This document shows positions 22,603 through 33,581 of a stretch of 64,000 nucleotides of DNA, in pieces. A program made the translations under genes and the position numbers. Location of the stretch: the NCBI RefSeq assembly GCF_022965805.1, contig NC_133108.1, positions 40,618,051-40,682,050 of the forward strand. Reading direction: 5' to 3'. Below the pieces are notes generated by a model. That model worked only from the letters and a program-made list of their open reading frames with translations, ran no database searches and was not told where the DNA came from. Numbering within the stretch: the stretch's first letter is position 1; each line of letters starts with the position of its first letter. Source of the DNA: Primulina eburnea (Eukaryota; Streptophyta; Magnoliopsida; Lamiales; Gesneriaceae).

Positions 22603-23560
22603 TGTAGCAATCCTATATATCAAATATTCATATCCAATTGAGTTTGTTCAAGCTAATAATGACACATATACACGGTCGAGGGATGATTGCAATAAACAAT
22701 AATTCAACTTTAAATTCAATTCCATCCCATTGGGCATTATTGATACATGTGATGACATCTTTTTATGCAAATTTAACTTTATTATTATTTTTTTTTTAAA
22801 AAAAAGACTTTTTAACAGCGACCTCATAATGGAGAATGGCCTTCTACTTTCTGAGATAAATTTAATCATTTCACATAATAATTATACCAAATTCCTGCAA
22901 CCCCTAATGATGGAATTACATTATGGTTGTGATCTGCATTTCAACCCTACACGTGACCCCTACATCTTCCTCTCTTTTTATTAAAGTTAATTTCGTGATT
23001 ATTAATTATGGTTTTAATTTTATGAACTAAAATAAATAATTATTATGTATATATTTCTACTAATATAATACGAGGCTATAACTTATCTGGCACACGTGGG
23101 TGTGATATTTTCAAATTTAAAAATATTAAAAATTTTGAAAATTATTTTAAGAATAAATATGTGTTCGAACAATTATTTTATAAAATTTTAAAAACTTAAA
23201 AAAAAAACTCTCAACTATATTTTAAAAATTTTAATTGGAGTATTATATTTTTTAAAAATATTTTTATAAAACTTTTATTCGAACATGTACTTTTAAAATT
23301 TCTTCACTTATAAAATAGTAAAAACGTTTTTAAAATAATTGTTCAAATTTTTTTTTATGATTTTGGGCTAAATTGATATGGGCTGAATGCAGAGTGAACT
23401 CTAGTAAACAGTTTATATCGGATAATGGGCCAGTTGGGCTTATTGAACTTGTTACCTGATTAGGTAAGCTCCGTTACTTTATTTGAAATTAATTTGAGGT
23501 TGATTTTTTTAATAAGAAGTATCAAATTAGTTTAAACGGAAAAATTTGTAAAATAAATTC
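22603..23560. other. AT-rich spacer with weak inverted repeats
   Basis: TTCGAACAATTATTTTA near 23164 recurs inverted as AAAATAATTGTTCAA near 23332, suggesting an old palindromic element of about 200 bp. No gene is seen. Confidence 0.35.
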
Positions 23561-23640
23561 GGTCGATTATTTAATTGAGAAAATGACATCCTCGTGTGTA
23601 TTTCATGAGGATGTCATTTTCTTAATTAAATAGTTGATCA
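23561..23640. repeat. Short near-perfect hairpin
   Basis: Left arm 23561-23593 and right arm 23607-23640 pair over about 33 bp with few mismatches; the core GAAAATGACATCCTC is perfect. The 13-nt loop reads GTGTGTATTTCAT. It may be a tiny palindromic MITE remnant or a small-RNA precursor. Confidence 0.65.
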
Positions 23641-24020
23641 ATGTTAAAAAACAAAATATCACTCGATGAATACGAGGAAGAAGTACGGTTTTTTGTGCAA
23701 CAGTTGCATGAGAGGAAGTTATTGTTGTTCAATTATTCCTATATATGGATTACAAAAATAAAATGATTAGATTATATGATTTCTTATTGACATCAATTTA
23801 TACTTATAACATTACCGAATTTGAACAATTGTATGCCGAGAAACATATTTCTATTTATTTTTAAAGCACTCATGCATTTTATTTGACGAATCTGTTTTAA
23901 CGAAATTATATTGTTAATCAGCTTCGGAAGGAATTTCTTTTGAAAAACTAAAATTTGTTAACGAGGTTTCTACCCTTTCCGAAAACCAGAGTTATATATG
24001 TTCTTTACTATTCAGAATAG

Positions 24021-24202
24021 GGCAAAAACTTATGTGAGACGGTCTCACGGGTATTATTTGTGAGACGGATCTCTTATTTGGGTCACCCATAAAAGAGTAT
24101 TACTTTTTATGCTAAAACTACTATTTTTTATTGTGAATATGAGTATTGTTGACCCGTCTCACAGATTATGATCCGTGAGACGGTCTCACATGAGACTCAC
24201 TC
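24021..24202 (+). mobile_element. MITE family M, copy 6, perfect 9-bp TSD
   Basis: 182 bp from GGCAAAAACTTATGTGAGAC to GAGACTCACTC, flanked by TCAGAATAG (24012-24020 and 24203-24211). Confidence 0.95.
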
Positions 24203-24211
24203 TCAGAATAG

Positions 24212-24960
24212 AATGAAGTCTCTAATTGTTATTGATCCTACAGCAGAGTGCAGACTTTCTAGGCAACCTCTCAACTACCGGTTGATTTAGTTCTACCGGT
24301 GGTTGAGGAATTTAGCCCCTCAGTATTTTAATTATTTACTTGATAATTGTTGTAATTAAATAGTGCATTATTGTCATGCCCCCGAATCGTGGCAATCGAC
24401 ATCGGTGTTGCTATCTAATATACATTCGAAAACAATAAACCTCAGAAGTTACAAATTTCAAGAACTCGAAAACCGATCTCTCATTCATAATACTGAGATT
24501 ATATTATATTTACGAATTCAAACTAATAATAGAATTCTAACACAGTGGAATAATATAATAAAAACTAAACAATAGGAATAATCGAATTTTTTTCGCCGAC
24601 CCTAAAACCGGTTCAGCTCCTGCTCTTCTTTCATTTCTTCTTTCTTATCTTAGAAGGGTTTGAATGGATGAATTATATGATTGTCAATCAATAAATTAAA
24701 AAATTCAATCGTTTTTGACATAAATATCATATAAATGAATAAGATATAAATTACATATTTTTAAGAAGTAAAAAGTTTTCATTTTATGCACTGAGCATTT
24801 TATGAAATTAATGGCCAACTGATATCAGTCCCTTATATTTTACTCTTCTAAATAGTGAGACATAAAATAACATGAATCAGACATATTCGGAATATATATT
24901 CTTACCATTCATTCATAAATTTAAGTGGTTTAAACATATAGATTTTGAAAAAATAATAAA
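24212..24960. other. AT-rich intergenic DNA
   Basis: No gene is supported. An ACCGG-centred short inverted repeat (CAACTACCGGTTGA, CTACCGGTGG) occurs near 24273-24303. Confidence 0.35.
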
Positions 24961-24961
24961 T

Positions 24962-25151
24962 GAGTATGTATCTTGTGAGACAGTCTTACGAATCTTTATC
25001 TGTGATACGGATCAACCATACAGATATTCACAATAAAAAGTAATACTCTTAGCACAAAAAGTCGTATTTTTTCATGGATGACCCAAATAAGATATTCGTC
25101 TCACAAAATACGACCCGTGAGAGTCGAGACCGTCTCATTCAAATTTTTGTC
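24962..25151 (-). mobile_element. MITE family M, copy 7, perfect 9-bp TSD
   Basis: 190 bp in reverse orientation, starting GAGTATGTATCTTGTGAGAC, flanked by ATAATAAAT on both sides (24953-24961, 25152-25160). A small GAGTC insertion lies within the 3' GTGAGACCGTCTCA block. Confidence 0.93.
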
Positions 25152-25159
25152 ATAATAAA

Positions 25160-25976
25160 TTACATGAACGGAGCAAAGGTAACGTGACAACAATTGTCAA
25201 ATTAAATTTCTTTGTGACTAACCAATCCAAAAAATCTCACAACTATCGGGTTTCCAGTAATATTCATTGTCGACTAGGCTACATTTTTTATCCTCTCAAA
25301 TAAATTTTACCTTTATTCTGCTGAAATTTTATAGTAAGATAGTTATGCTTTACATAAAAAAGGATATTTTTTCAAAGTAGTATCAATTGCTATTAGTATT
25401 TTGGGGAAATAATATTGTTAACGAATATAAATAAATTAAATTAAAATATACTGTTACTAGATTCTTAAGCTCTTTAATTATTATTATTTATTGCGCGGAC
25501 CCTTCAGTTAGTATACGTCAAAATCTAGAATTTCTTATATAATATTTAAAATGAAATAAATTTCTATATAAGTCAAGTAAAGTCGTTCAGTATCAATTAA
25601 ATAAATATCCACAACCCTTGATATATTTATAATGGAAATAATTTTTTTTACTAACAGATAAAATAACAGCTGAAATTACTAGACTTATATCTTAAATTTA
25701 CCAAACTTTTAATTCATATATACTAAAATTGTATGTAGATATATATTCATCGATATATAAAACTATTCATATCAGGAAAACTTATATAATAATCGTCAAA
25801 TAAATTCAGAAACAATTAATTATATTTTACTAGTAAAACAAACTCATAAAATAATTATTAAACAATTTTGTAGCTATCGGTCTCCTGTAACTTTCACCAT
25901 AAACATAATTGGAAATATAGCCAATAAAATAGTTTTTTCCTAAAAAACAGTTTTGAATAATAATTAACATAATGGC
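25160..25976. other. AT-rich intergenic DNA
   Basis: No gene or recognisable element. Confidence 0.35.
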
Positions 25977-25985
25977 AAAAAATTT

Positions 25986-27258
25986 GGGTTTTTATTAAAA
26001 ATAATTTAATTTTAAAATTTTTTTTTCAAAACTAATTTTAAAAAAAAAAACTTTTCAAAACTACCCCAATCCGCGCTTGGGGAGCGCGGACGCTGCACAC
26101 GTGGAGCAGCGTCCGCGCTCCGTAAGCGCGGACCCTTGTCCATGTAAGCATGGTATAATATTAGCGACGGAAATTATATCCAAACCGTCGCTAATTTGCG
26201 ACGGTTTTAAGATCCGTCGCTAATGTGCGCCGGTTTTAAAATCCGTCGCTAATAGTCACGACGGTTCAAAAACCGTCGCTAAATGCGTATTTAGATTTTT
26301 TTTTTTTAGCAAATTTGCATGATGGGCTTATACTCTTGCAAACCCACGATCCATGTCCCATTATATTAATCTCATCAAAATCACGATTGACAATCCAATA
26401 TCATCGATGTGATAATTTCAACTTTTTTGTTGTTATAACGCACACTTTAATTTCGAGATACCTACCTCTACGCATAATTCTATCAACAGCGTGCACATAT
26501 ACGTCGCGGATAATCTCGAACTTTCAACGGCTTGCAAATTTACAGCGTGCAATATACGCTGTGGAAAGATAATTTGCGCGCTGCGAAAAGCCATTTTTGT
26601 TCTTCGGTTTGAATTTTCGTTTTTATTCGATGTTCGAACACCCAATAAAAACGAAAATTCAAACCGAAGAACAAAAATGGCTTTTCGCAGCGCGCAAATT
26701 ATCTTTCCACAGCGTATATTGCACGCTGCAAATTTGCAAGCCGTTGAAAGTTCAAGATTATCCGCGACGTATATGTGCACGCTGTTGATAGAATTATGCG
26801 TAGAGGTAGGTATCTCGAAATTAAAGTGTGCGTTATAACAACAAAAAAGTTGAAATTGTCACATCGATGATATTGGATTGTCAATCGTGATTTTGATGAG
26901 ATTAATATAATGGGACATGGATCGTGGGTTTGCAAGAGTATAAGCCCATCATGCAAATTTGCTAAAAAAAAAATCTAAATACGCATTTAGCGACGGTTTT
27001 TGAACCGTCGTGACTATTAGCGACGGAGTAGCGACGGATTTTAAAACCGTCGCAAATTAGCGACGGTTTGGATATAATTTCCGTCGCTAATATTATACCA
27101 TGCTTACATGGACAAGGGTCCGCGCTTACGGAGCGCGGACGCTGCTCCACGTGTGCAGCGTCCCCAAGTGCGGATTGGGGTAGTTTTGAAAAGTTTTTTT
27201 TTTTTAAATTAGTTTTGAAAAAAAATTTTAAATTTAAATTATTTTTAATAAAAACCCC
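25986..27258. mobile_element. Fold-back element: 1.27-kb near-perfect palindrome
   Basis: Two arms of about 640 bp are reverse complements about a centre at 26635/26636 (position p pairs with 53271-p in the inner arms), with a 16-nt loop. Outer ends read GGGTTTTTATTAAAAATAAT on the left and its complement with one extra base on the right. AAAAAATTT flanks both sides (25977-25985, 27259-27267), a 9-bp direct repeat as made by Mutator-like transposases. Subterminal regions carry repeated GCGACGG/CCGTCGC copies and a further perfect 14-bp hairpin. Right-arm differences are two deletions of about 19 and 7 bp plus scattered substitutions. No transposase is encoded. Confidence 0.9.
26083..26119. 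repeat. Perfect 14-bp GC-rich hairpin inside the left arm
   Basis: AGCGCGGACGCTGC (26083-26096) and GCAGCGTCCGCGCT (26106-26119) pair perfectly around a 9-nt loop containing ACGTG. The right arm keeps the second half but has lost about 7 bases of the first. Confidence 0.92.
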
Positions 27259-27267
27259 AAAAAATTT

Positions 27268-27335
27268 ATAAATCGTCTTGATTCAAGATAAAGAACTCAA
27301 GTTCGTCTTGATTCAAGATAAAGAACTCAAGTTCG
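27268..27335. repeat. 33-bp tandem duplication next to the fold-back
   Basis: CGTCTTGATTCAAGATAAAG followed by AACTCAAGTT occurs twice in a row, essentially identical, directly beside the right end of the palindrome. Confidence 0.9.
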
Positions 27336-27651
27336 AGACTCAAATATAACAATCTCCTCTCCCAGTCGTGGGCCCGATGTAATCAAGGGGACAGGAGACT
27401 AAAAATTAAACATTATTTATTTATTTTTCAATCTCCTCTCTGATGCTATATTGAATTATCACACATAATCTAGAAATTGAAGATACCAAAGACGCGAGGT
27501 ATTTAAAAATCCATCGTCCTTAAACGTACAAGTGCTGCAACAATTGCCCATTTTCAGTAAACTAAGATATTGAAGTCAATATCAACGGAGGGCAGATTTT
27601 AGATAAACACTGCACACTGTTACAGAACGTTGCGATACTACGGGTCCACAT
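27336..27651. other. Spacer and IQM 3' UTR
   Basis: No further gene is seen. The right part probably contains the 3' UTR of the minus-strand IQM gene. Confidence 0.4.
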
Positions 27652-30600
27652 TCAAGAGCAGGCCGTGTCGTTACGTGCAGAAGTTGAAAGCAGAGCACCA
27701 ATCCTTCTCGGGGTCGGTAATGAAGAGCCAGGTCGTGGAGACAGGTTAGTAAGTTCTAACGCCTGTAACCTCAACTCCACGGGATAATCAGCAACACAAC
27801 CAATTCGGGGGCCGGCTCCACTAGACCATTTGATCGATAGCTGATGGCCCAATTGATACGACTTTGCAGCTCTTTTGGAGTTGATCCTTTCAAGAATTGC
27901 AGTCTTTGGAACGTCGGCTTTGGGACTCCGGAGACCACCAGAGAGGGTCCTCTTGTACTCGGTTCTAACTTCAAGATGAGAAGGTTTGGCCGTTTCAGGA
28001 GACAGGTGGTTCTCTTCAATAGGAATATCAGATGGAACTGATTCTGATGGTAGAGAAACTTCAGATGCTGTCCAATCTTTTGCCATTTTACCGCAATCAA
28101 CATAGTCATAGTCTTCATTTGCCTTCCGTATCTGATAAAAAAAAGGACATGGGACAAGCATATGAGGCAAAAATCTAAAAGCCGAATTACACAGTGGAAT
28201 GATTATTATTCAGAAAGGTATACCCAAAGTGAGAGACTACATGGGAATGGGAGGCCTCCCTGGTGAAACAGGGGTAAATCGTGTTTAATTACATCAACAT
28301 AACTATGCGAAATCTGAAGCATATCTGTGGATGCATCTGGCCTCCAATATATAAGTGTTAATATTGGAACTTGGACCTAACTCAACCCCAAAAGCTAGCT
28401 CAAGGGGGGAGGATTATCCAATCCAATATATACCACTCAAAGGTTATTTAACCAACCGATGTGGGACAATTAACACACCCCTCTCACGCCCAGGAATGAA
28501 CATCTGGAGCGTGGAGTTTACAAATGACCCAATTATGGGCAGAACGGGTGGCCTAGTTATATAGACAGTCCAACACATAACGGTGGAACCCGGGCTCTGA
28601 TACCATGTTAAGATTGGAACTTGGATCTAACTCAACCCCAAAAGCTAGCTCAAGGGGGGAGGGTTGTCCAAGCCAATATATACCACTCAAAGGTTATTTA
28701 ACCAACCGATGTGAGACAATTAACAATAAGAACAAGCAGTTTTTTGTTCGAACAATGTAGTCATTGATTGCTTAAGTGAATAGTAAGTCGGGACAAATGT
28801 AGTGACATACCTCAACTTCTTCCAGATTGACTCCATTTTCCTCGAGATAGGATAAAAAGATATCAAGGCTCTCATCAGTTGGTTTATAGTGTCCACTGTA
28901 AGGTGAGATACACTGAAGAGCATGAAGCGTTATTGCGTTAGGTCAAAATCATTGAATAATCTTAAGTGGAACAAAAAATATAGAAAGGTACAGCTTGTCC
29001 TCGCACTTGAAATTGCTTAGATTCACATTTTACTGAGTGTAATTAGTCAGAATGATGTATATAATTAAGAAATAGCAGAAGATTGACTTCAAGTGTTTAG
29101 GTTGCAGGTGACTTCCCAGACAGCATCCCTGAACTTAGGAGGAATGGAGAACAAACTTTGAGCAGTATGTTTGCACTGAGTTTACATAGTGATAAATCGG
29201 CTAACAAAAACGAAGGGAGAGATGAATCAAACGAATTTATCAGCAGCACAGCGTCTAGAAATGTCAAGTACCTTAAGTACTCCATCCTCAGCCACGAGCC
29301 TTCCAGCAGCTAGAGTAGCACCTCCAGCAAGAAAGCTGGAATGATGGAACTGTCCTTTCTTTTTCTGGAGGTAAGTCAAATAAGAGAATGAAACATAAAT
29401 TATAAGAAATGGAGGATCAGAAAAAAAAACCCATCAAATATGTGATTCTACTTTGATAACCTGGCATTACCTCTCCAGCGTAGAGTCTCTTGGTGGTGCT
29501 CATGACAAAGATCCATTTTGACCCAGATGATCCTCCGTTTGTATCAAGAGGTTTCTCGCTGAGTTTTTGCAATAATTTCCCGTCAACAACTACATATTCA
29601 TAGTGTTCTCTCTCTTGCTGGCCAAAGCAAACATATAAGAGGTTAACGGTACTACCTCTTGGAAGGAATGACTCAGATTTGCAAATTAAGTCAGGACAGC
29701 ATTTAATAAATTGCATAGCTAAATTGTGATCACAATTGTATTTTAACTGTATTATGATTTTTTGAGCTTCTGCAAAATGGGGAAAAAAATTCTTAAGAGA
29801 GAACAATTTTCTCAAAACAAACTGATCAAAATTTTGGTCACGTACTGGTCCAAGATATTTGATGCATTGCTGGCGAAGCTTTGATCTAGGACACTCTTTA
29901 AGATCCACCTCTTTGCCATCTCCAAGATCCAACCTGCATAAAGAAAGAGAGCTGAGATATCAACCTGCCTTTAAATTAGACACCCACTAATCAAATATAA
30001 ATTATGTATCTGAGTTTCATATGCCTAGCTTTAAAGTATCAAACCCACAGAAGATCAGAAATCCATGAATCTTCTCAACCTATACATTCATTTAATCAAG
30101 TGAAACTTTTCCAAATCATTAACCATTGCATGTTGATATTTAAATCGTAATCTGGCCTCCTTGTCTTCTAATTTACAACACAGACTTTGTTTTCTTCACT
30201 TTTTTTATGTACCACACAAAGCGCCATCAAGTTTGACCACCTTTAATGGGAGCACTACGATAGTGGGGCAATAGCATGCAGGCCACTGATTCAAGCATAA
30301 AAAAAGGAATTTCAGATTTTTTTCTCACCAGTAGAAGAAGGGCTGACCAGCATTGCTTTGACACCACTCGTCATAGTAAATGTGTAGGCTGTGACCATAT
30401 CGATGCCTAGGATCAATCTATACAGAAATAGAACAGAATCAAAAAGTATACCATTACTATAAAACGTTCAAGCAAAAATCTGAAGTACTAGGAATAAAAT
30501 AACCGAAAGACAGAAAAAAGGCAAAGCACTCACAGCTTCTATCCAGTGCTGAAAGGCCAACTTTTGTGCCTTATCATCTTTGGACAAACCTTTGCCTACC

Positions 30601-31303
30601 TGTCCCCATATTTTTAATAAACACAATCACACAACAGAGCATAATCAACGCTGTCTCTTTCTTTCACAAAATAAAAAACTGGAGAAGTAATCGCGTTCAA
30701 ACCCTTGAAGCATTTAAAATGACACGATTCCATCGTAACGCAGCGGTCTCCGGCTTCAGGAAGTTGAAAAACGAGATTGTACTGTGATTTAATCGAGCGA
30801 AATCGATCGCCTGCCACCTTCAGATTCATCATGTAACGGAAGTTTCATTAGCTAAAAAGTTACCACCGACAGCGTATGCGTAAATAATAATAATAATAAA
30901 TCACACATCACGTGTCTGCGTGTATGTGCAGACAAACAACATTCATAGCACTGGTGAAATGAATTCATCGTCGATCACAAAATTCGGAAGGAAAAAAAAC
31001 ACCAAAAAGGCAAGCTCACCACAGCTCCTCTGCAACTACGGCGGAATCAGCCAACATGCGCCGAGTACGATAGCTCCGGTATACCTTCTGAAGTTTCATA
31101 GCCGCTGTCTGGGAACATCTCGCCGGAGCATCCGTCCCTTTCCATTCGACACCGTTCTCCGTCATCTTGTCAGTCAACTCCTGCAGCCCCGGAACCTCCT
31201 CCAAGGAACCGGATATCTCAGAGATCCGAAATTCAGGATGGTCTCTGAAGGAGAAGACGGGAATGTTATCGAAAGTGTAGAGCGCGTGAGGCTGGACCTC
31301 CAT
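27652..31303 (-). CDS. IQM: IQM-family calmodulin-binding protein
   Basis: IQM proteins are plant proteins with a single IQ motif that bind calmodulin without needing calcium; members act in stress and hormone responses. Nine exons were read, all GT/AG and in frame: 31303-31020, 30817-30703, 30599-30534, 30417-30329, 29933-29846, 29617-29471, 29364-29272, 28912-28811 and 28131-27652, giving 487 residues. The IQ motif [16 protein letters not shown] is at 67-82. Family blocks follow: [110 protein letters not shown] and [10 protein letters not shown]. The C-terminus ([26 protein letters not shown]) is also typical. Intron 8 holds a complete TRIM element. Which IQM paralog it is cannot be decided here. 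Confidence 0.96.
28356..28725 (-). mobile_element. Complete 370-bp TRIM retroelement (family A) in IQM intron 8
   Basis: Two 120-bp LTRs (28356-28475 and 28606-28725), nearly identical, flank 130 bp. On the minus strand a primer-binding site TGGTATCAGAGCCCGGG directly follows the 5' LTR, matching the initiator tRNA-Met end, and a purine tract GAGAGGGGTG precedes the 3' LTR. ATAAG lies on both sides (28351-28355, 28726-28730), a perfect 5-bp target duplication. LTR ends are TGTTAA...TTAACA. No coding sequence. Confidence 0.95.
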
Positions 31304-31582
31304 TGAAAGAATTGGCGGAGGAGCTTAAGAGAGAGAGAGAGGCGAGAGAGCTCGAAAATAGTGGATTTTCCCGGCGATCAATAATGCCTGTCCTTTTAAA
31401 GTTGCTCATGAGCGTACACAACACGCGCTAGGGCCTGGTGCTTGACACCTCACTCGCGCTTCTAGTGGTACTGGTACATTTCATCCAATCGCTTTCTCTT
31501 ATTATTGATTATCATTTTAATTTGTGAAGGATTATTCCATGAGTCAGTGCCCCATAAATTTTTTAAGTAAGCATAAATTATA

Positions 31583-31762
31583 TAGTAGGTCATTTGAGAC
31601 CGTCTCACGGATCTCAATTTGTGAGACGGGTCAACCTTGCTCATATTCATAATAAAAAGTAATACTCTTAGCATAAAAAGTAATACTTTTTCATGGATTA
31701 TCCAAATAAAGATCCGTCTCACAAAATACAACTCGTGAGACCGTCTCACACAATTTTTTGCC
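31583..31762 (-). mobile_element. MITE family M, copy 8, perfect 9-bp TSD
   Basis: 180 bp in reverse orientation, upstream of the IQM gene. TAAATTATA flanks both ends (31574-31582, 31763-31771). Confidence 0.93.
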
Positions 31763-33581
31763 TAAATTATATTGAACTTATGGATCTAGTACATGACTAT
31801 GAAAATATCAGTGGATTCATACTCGAAAACATCCACTTAAAAAGTTCATGACATACCCGTCTAATTTTCATTTAAAATACAAAAAAGTCGAACAATAAAA
31901 ATAAAATTGTCACGATCCATCTTTACCATAGTTAGAGTAATTGAGGTCGAGTTGAATGATCGAACTAAACTACAAATGATTTATTGTTGGTACGATGAGT
32001 CTAATGTTGAACTAAACTACAAATGATTTATTGTTGGAACGATGAGTCTAATGTTGAAGATTCGAGAAAATGATAAAAATCATCAAGTGGGAACGATTCA
32101 TTCGCTATTTTATCCTTATGTGATGCGCGAAAACATGATCACTCAGCTATAATAGAGAGAGAGCGAGTTCATGAAACCTAACATATGTTTCTTGTGCGTA
32201 AATATTCCGTGCAAAAGTTTTGTTCTAATATGCTGTGAGTTGAATGTTGACTCGAAAGGTTGGTAAGTGCGAACCATTCTGTATTTGCGCATGTCTCACG
32301 TGGTAGAAAAATGGATTTGTGAGTTGGGTCTCGGTTAATGTATATTATTATATAAATTTTGCTAAATATAATCCCATATAATATATGTGTGCGCTTTAAA
32401 GTTTTAAAGCTTAAGTCGATAATTGGTTGTGATTTTCGTAATCTAGCCAGAGCAAGAGGAAGTCGTTAACTTTATCGGTGATGGTGTATAATCATTACTT
32501 AAGTGTCCTTTTCAAGAAAGTGACTGATGTATTATTATGATTAATCCACATTTAAAGGCTTTGTTAATTTTAGTCTTCAAACAACAGGTTGTTTATATGA
32601 AGCACATTTTCATGAGATGTTGTTTTAAGAATCTACATTTATTAATATTTATGATTGATTTTTGTGTATTTATAAATTTTAATGTTATATATGTATTTTT
32701 AAACTAATGTCGGATAGCATCACATTAGCATCGCGAGAACTAACTATTGAGGTCCTTGTTTCTATTGACTTAATTTTATTATGTAATTATTAAATATTAT
32801 AGAGTCGCGAGAACTAATTATTGAGGTCCTTGTTTTGATTGACTTAATTTTATTATGTAATTATTAAATATTAAGTGTTCTACAAAAGTTTGGCTTTAAA
32901 TAAGATGAAAATTGTTTATTTTCTTATTTTGAAAAAATGAAAACGTTTTTCAAGTGTTAGAAAGATTAGCCCATCAATTTTGACTTTTTTTTAATAAAAG
33001 ATTGGAAATTTTTTTATTACAGCTATTTGAGAATAAGATTAGATTTAGATAGAAAATCTTTGAGCCAAACAAATATAGATCTTGGTTGCTTTTATTTTAT
33101 TAAAATAAAAATAAAATTAAATGCCATTTCAAAAAAATAATTTAAAACTCCTCATGAATTATTATCTTTTTTTTCAGAACATAGATCAAAAAAATAAAAT
33201 AAAAAAATATTTTTATTTTGTACATTAATTGGAGGAGAAATCGATTCCTAGCTTTTCTATTTTTAACATAGGTTATGGTTATGCCATGAAATGATTAGGT
33301 TCTTACTTTAGTTAATAATCTCATTATCCAGAATTTTGTTGCCTGAAATCTTTTTAGCCACTCAAGTATTTATCAACTATTTATAGCAGCTAAGAGAAAA
33401 CTACTGTACAACACCCAAACACCAATATGTCCACTTTAAAGGAGAAAACGACAATTATTATTTTCAAGAAAATACAAGCATCTTCGGATATCAAAATCAA
33501 ATGATATGTCCAAATCTCGTCACTGGAAATAAGATGCGACACATTACCAGCAAACATATTCCATAAATAATTGAACAAGTC
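31763..33581. other. AT-rich intergenic DNA with small tandem duplications
   Basis: A ~47-bp unit (GAACTAAACTACAAATGATT...) is duplicated at about 31962-32055, and a ~73-bp unit (GCGAGAACTAAC/TTATTGAGGTCCTTG...) at about 32733-32876. No gene is supported. Confidence 0.6.

Noticed and set aside
26315..26956. 85- and 115-codon frames in the palindrome treated as genes
   Set aside because: Each has a mirror frame on the other strand, so they follow from the inverted repeat; no domain is seen.
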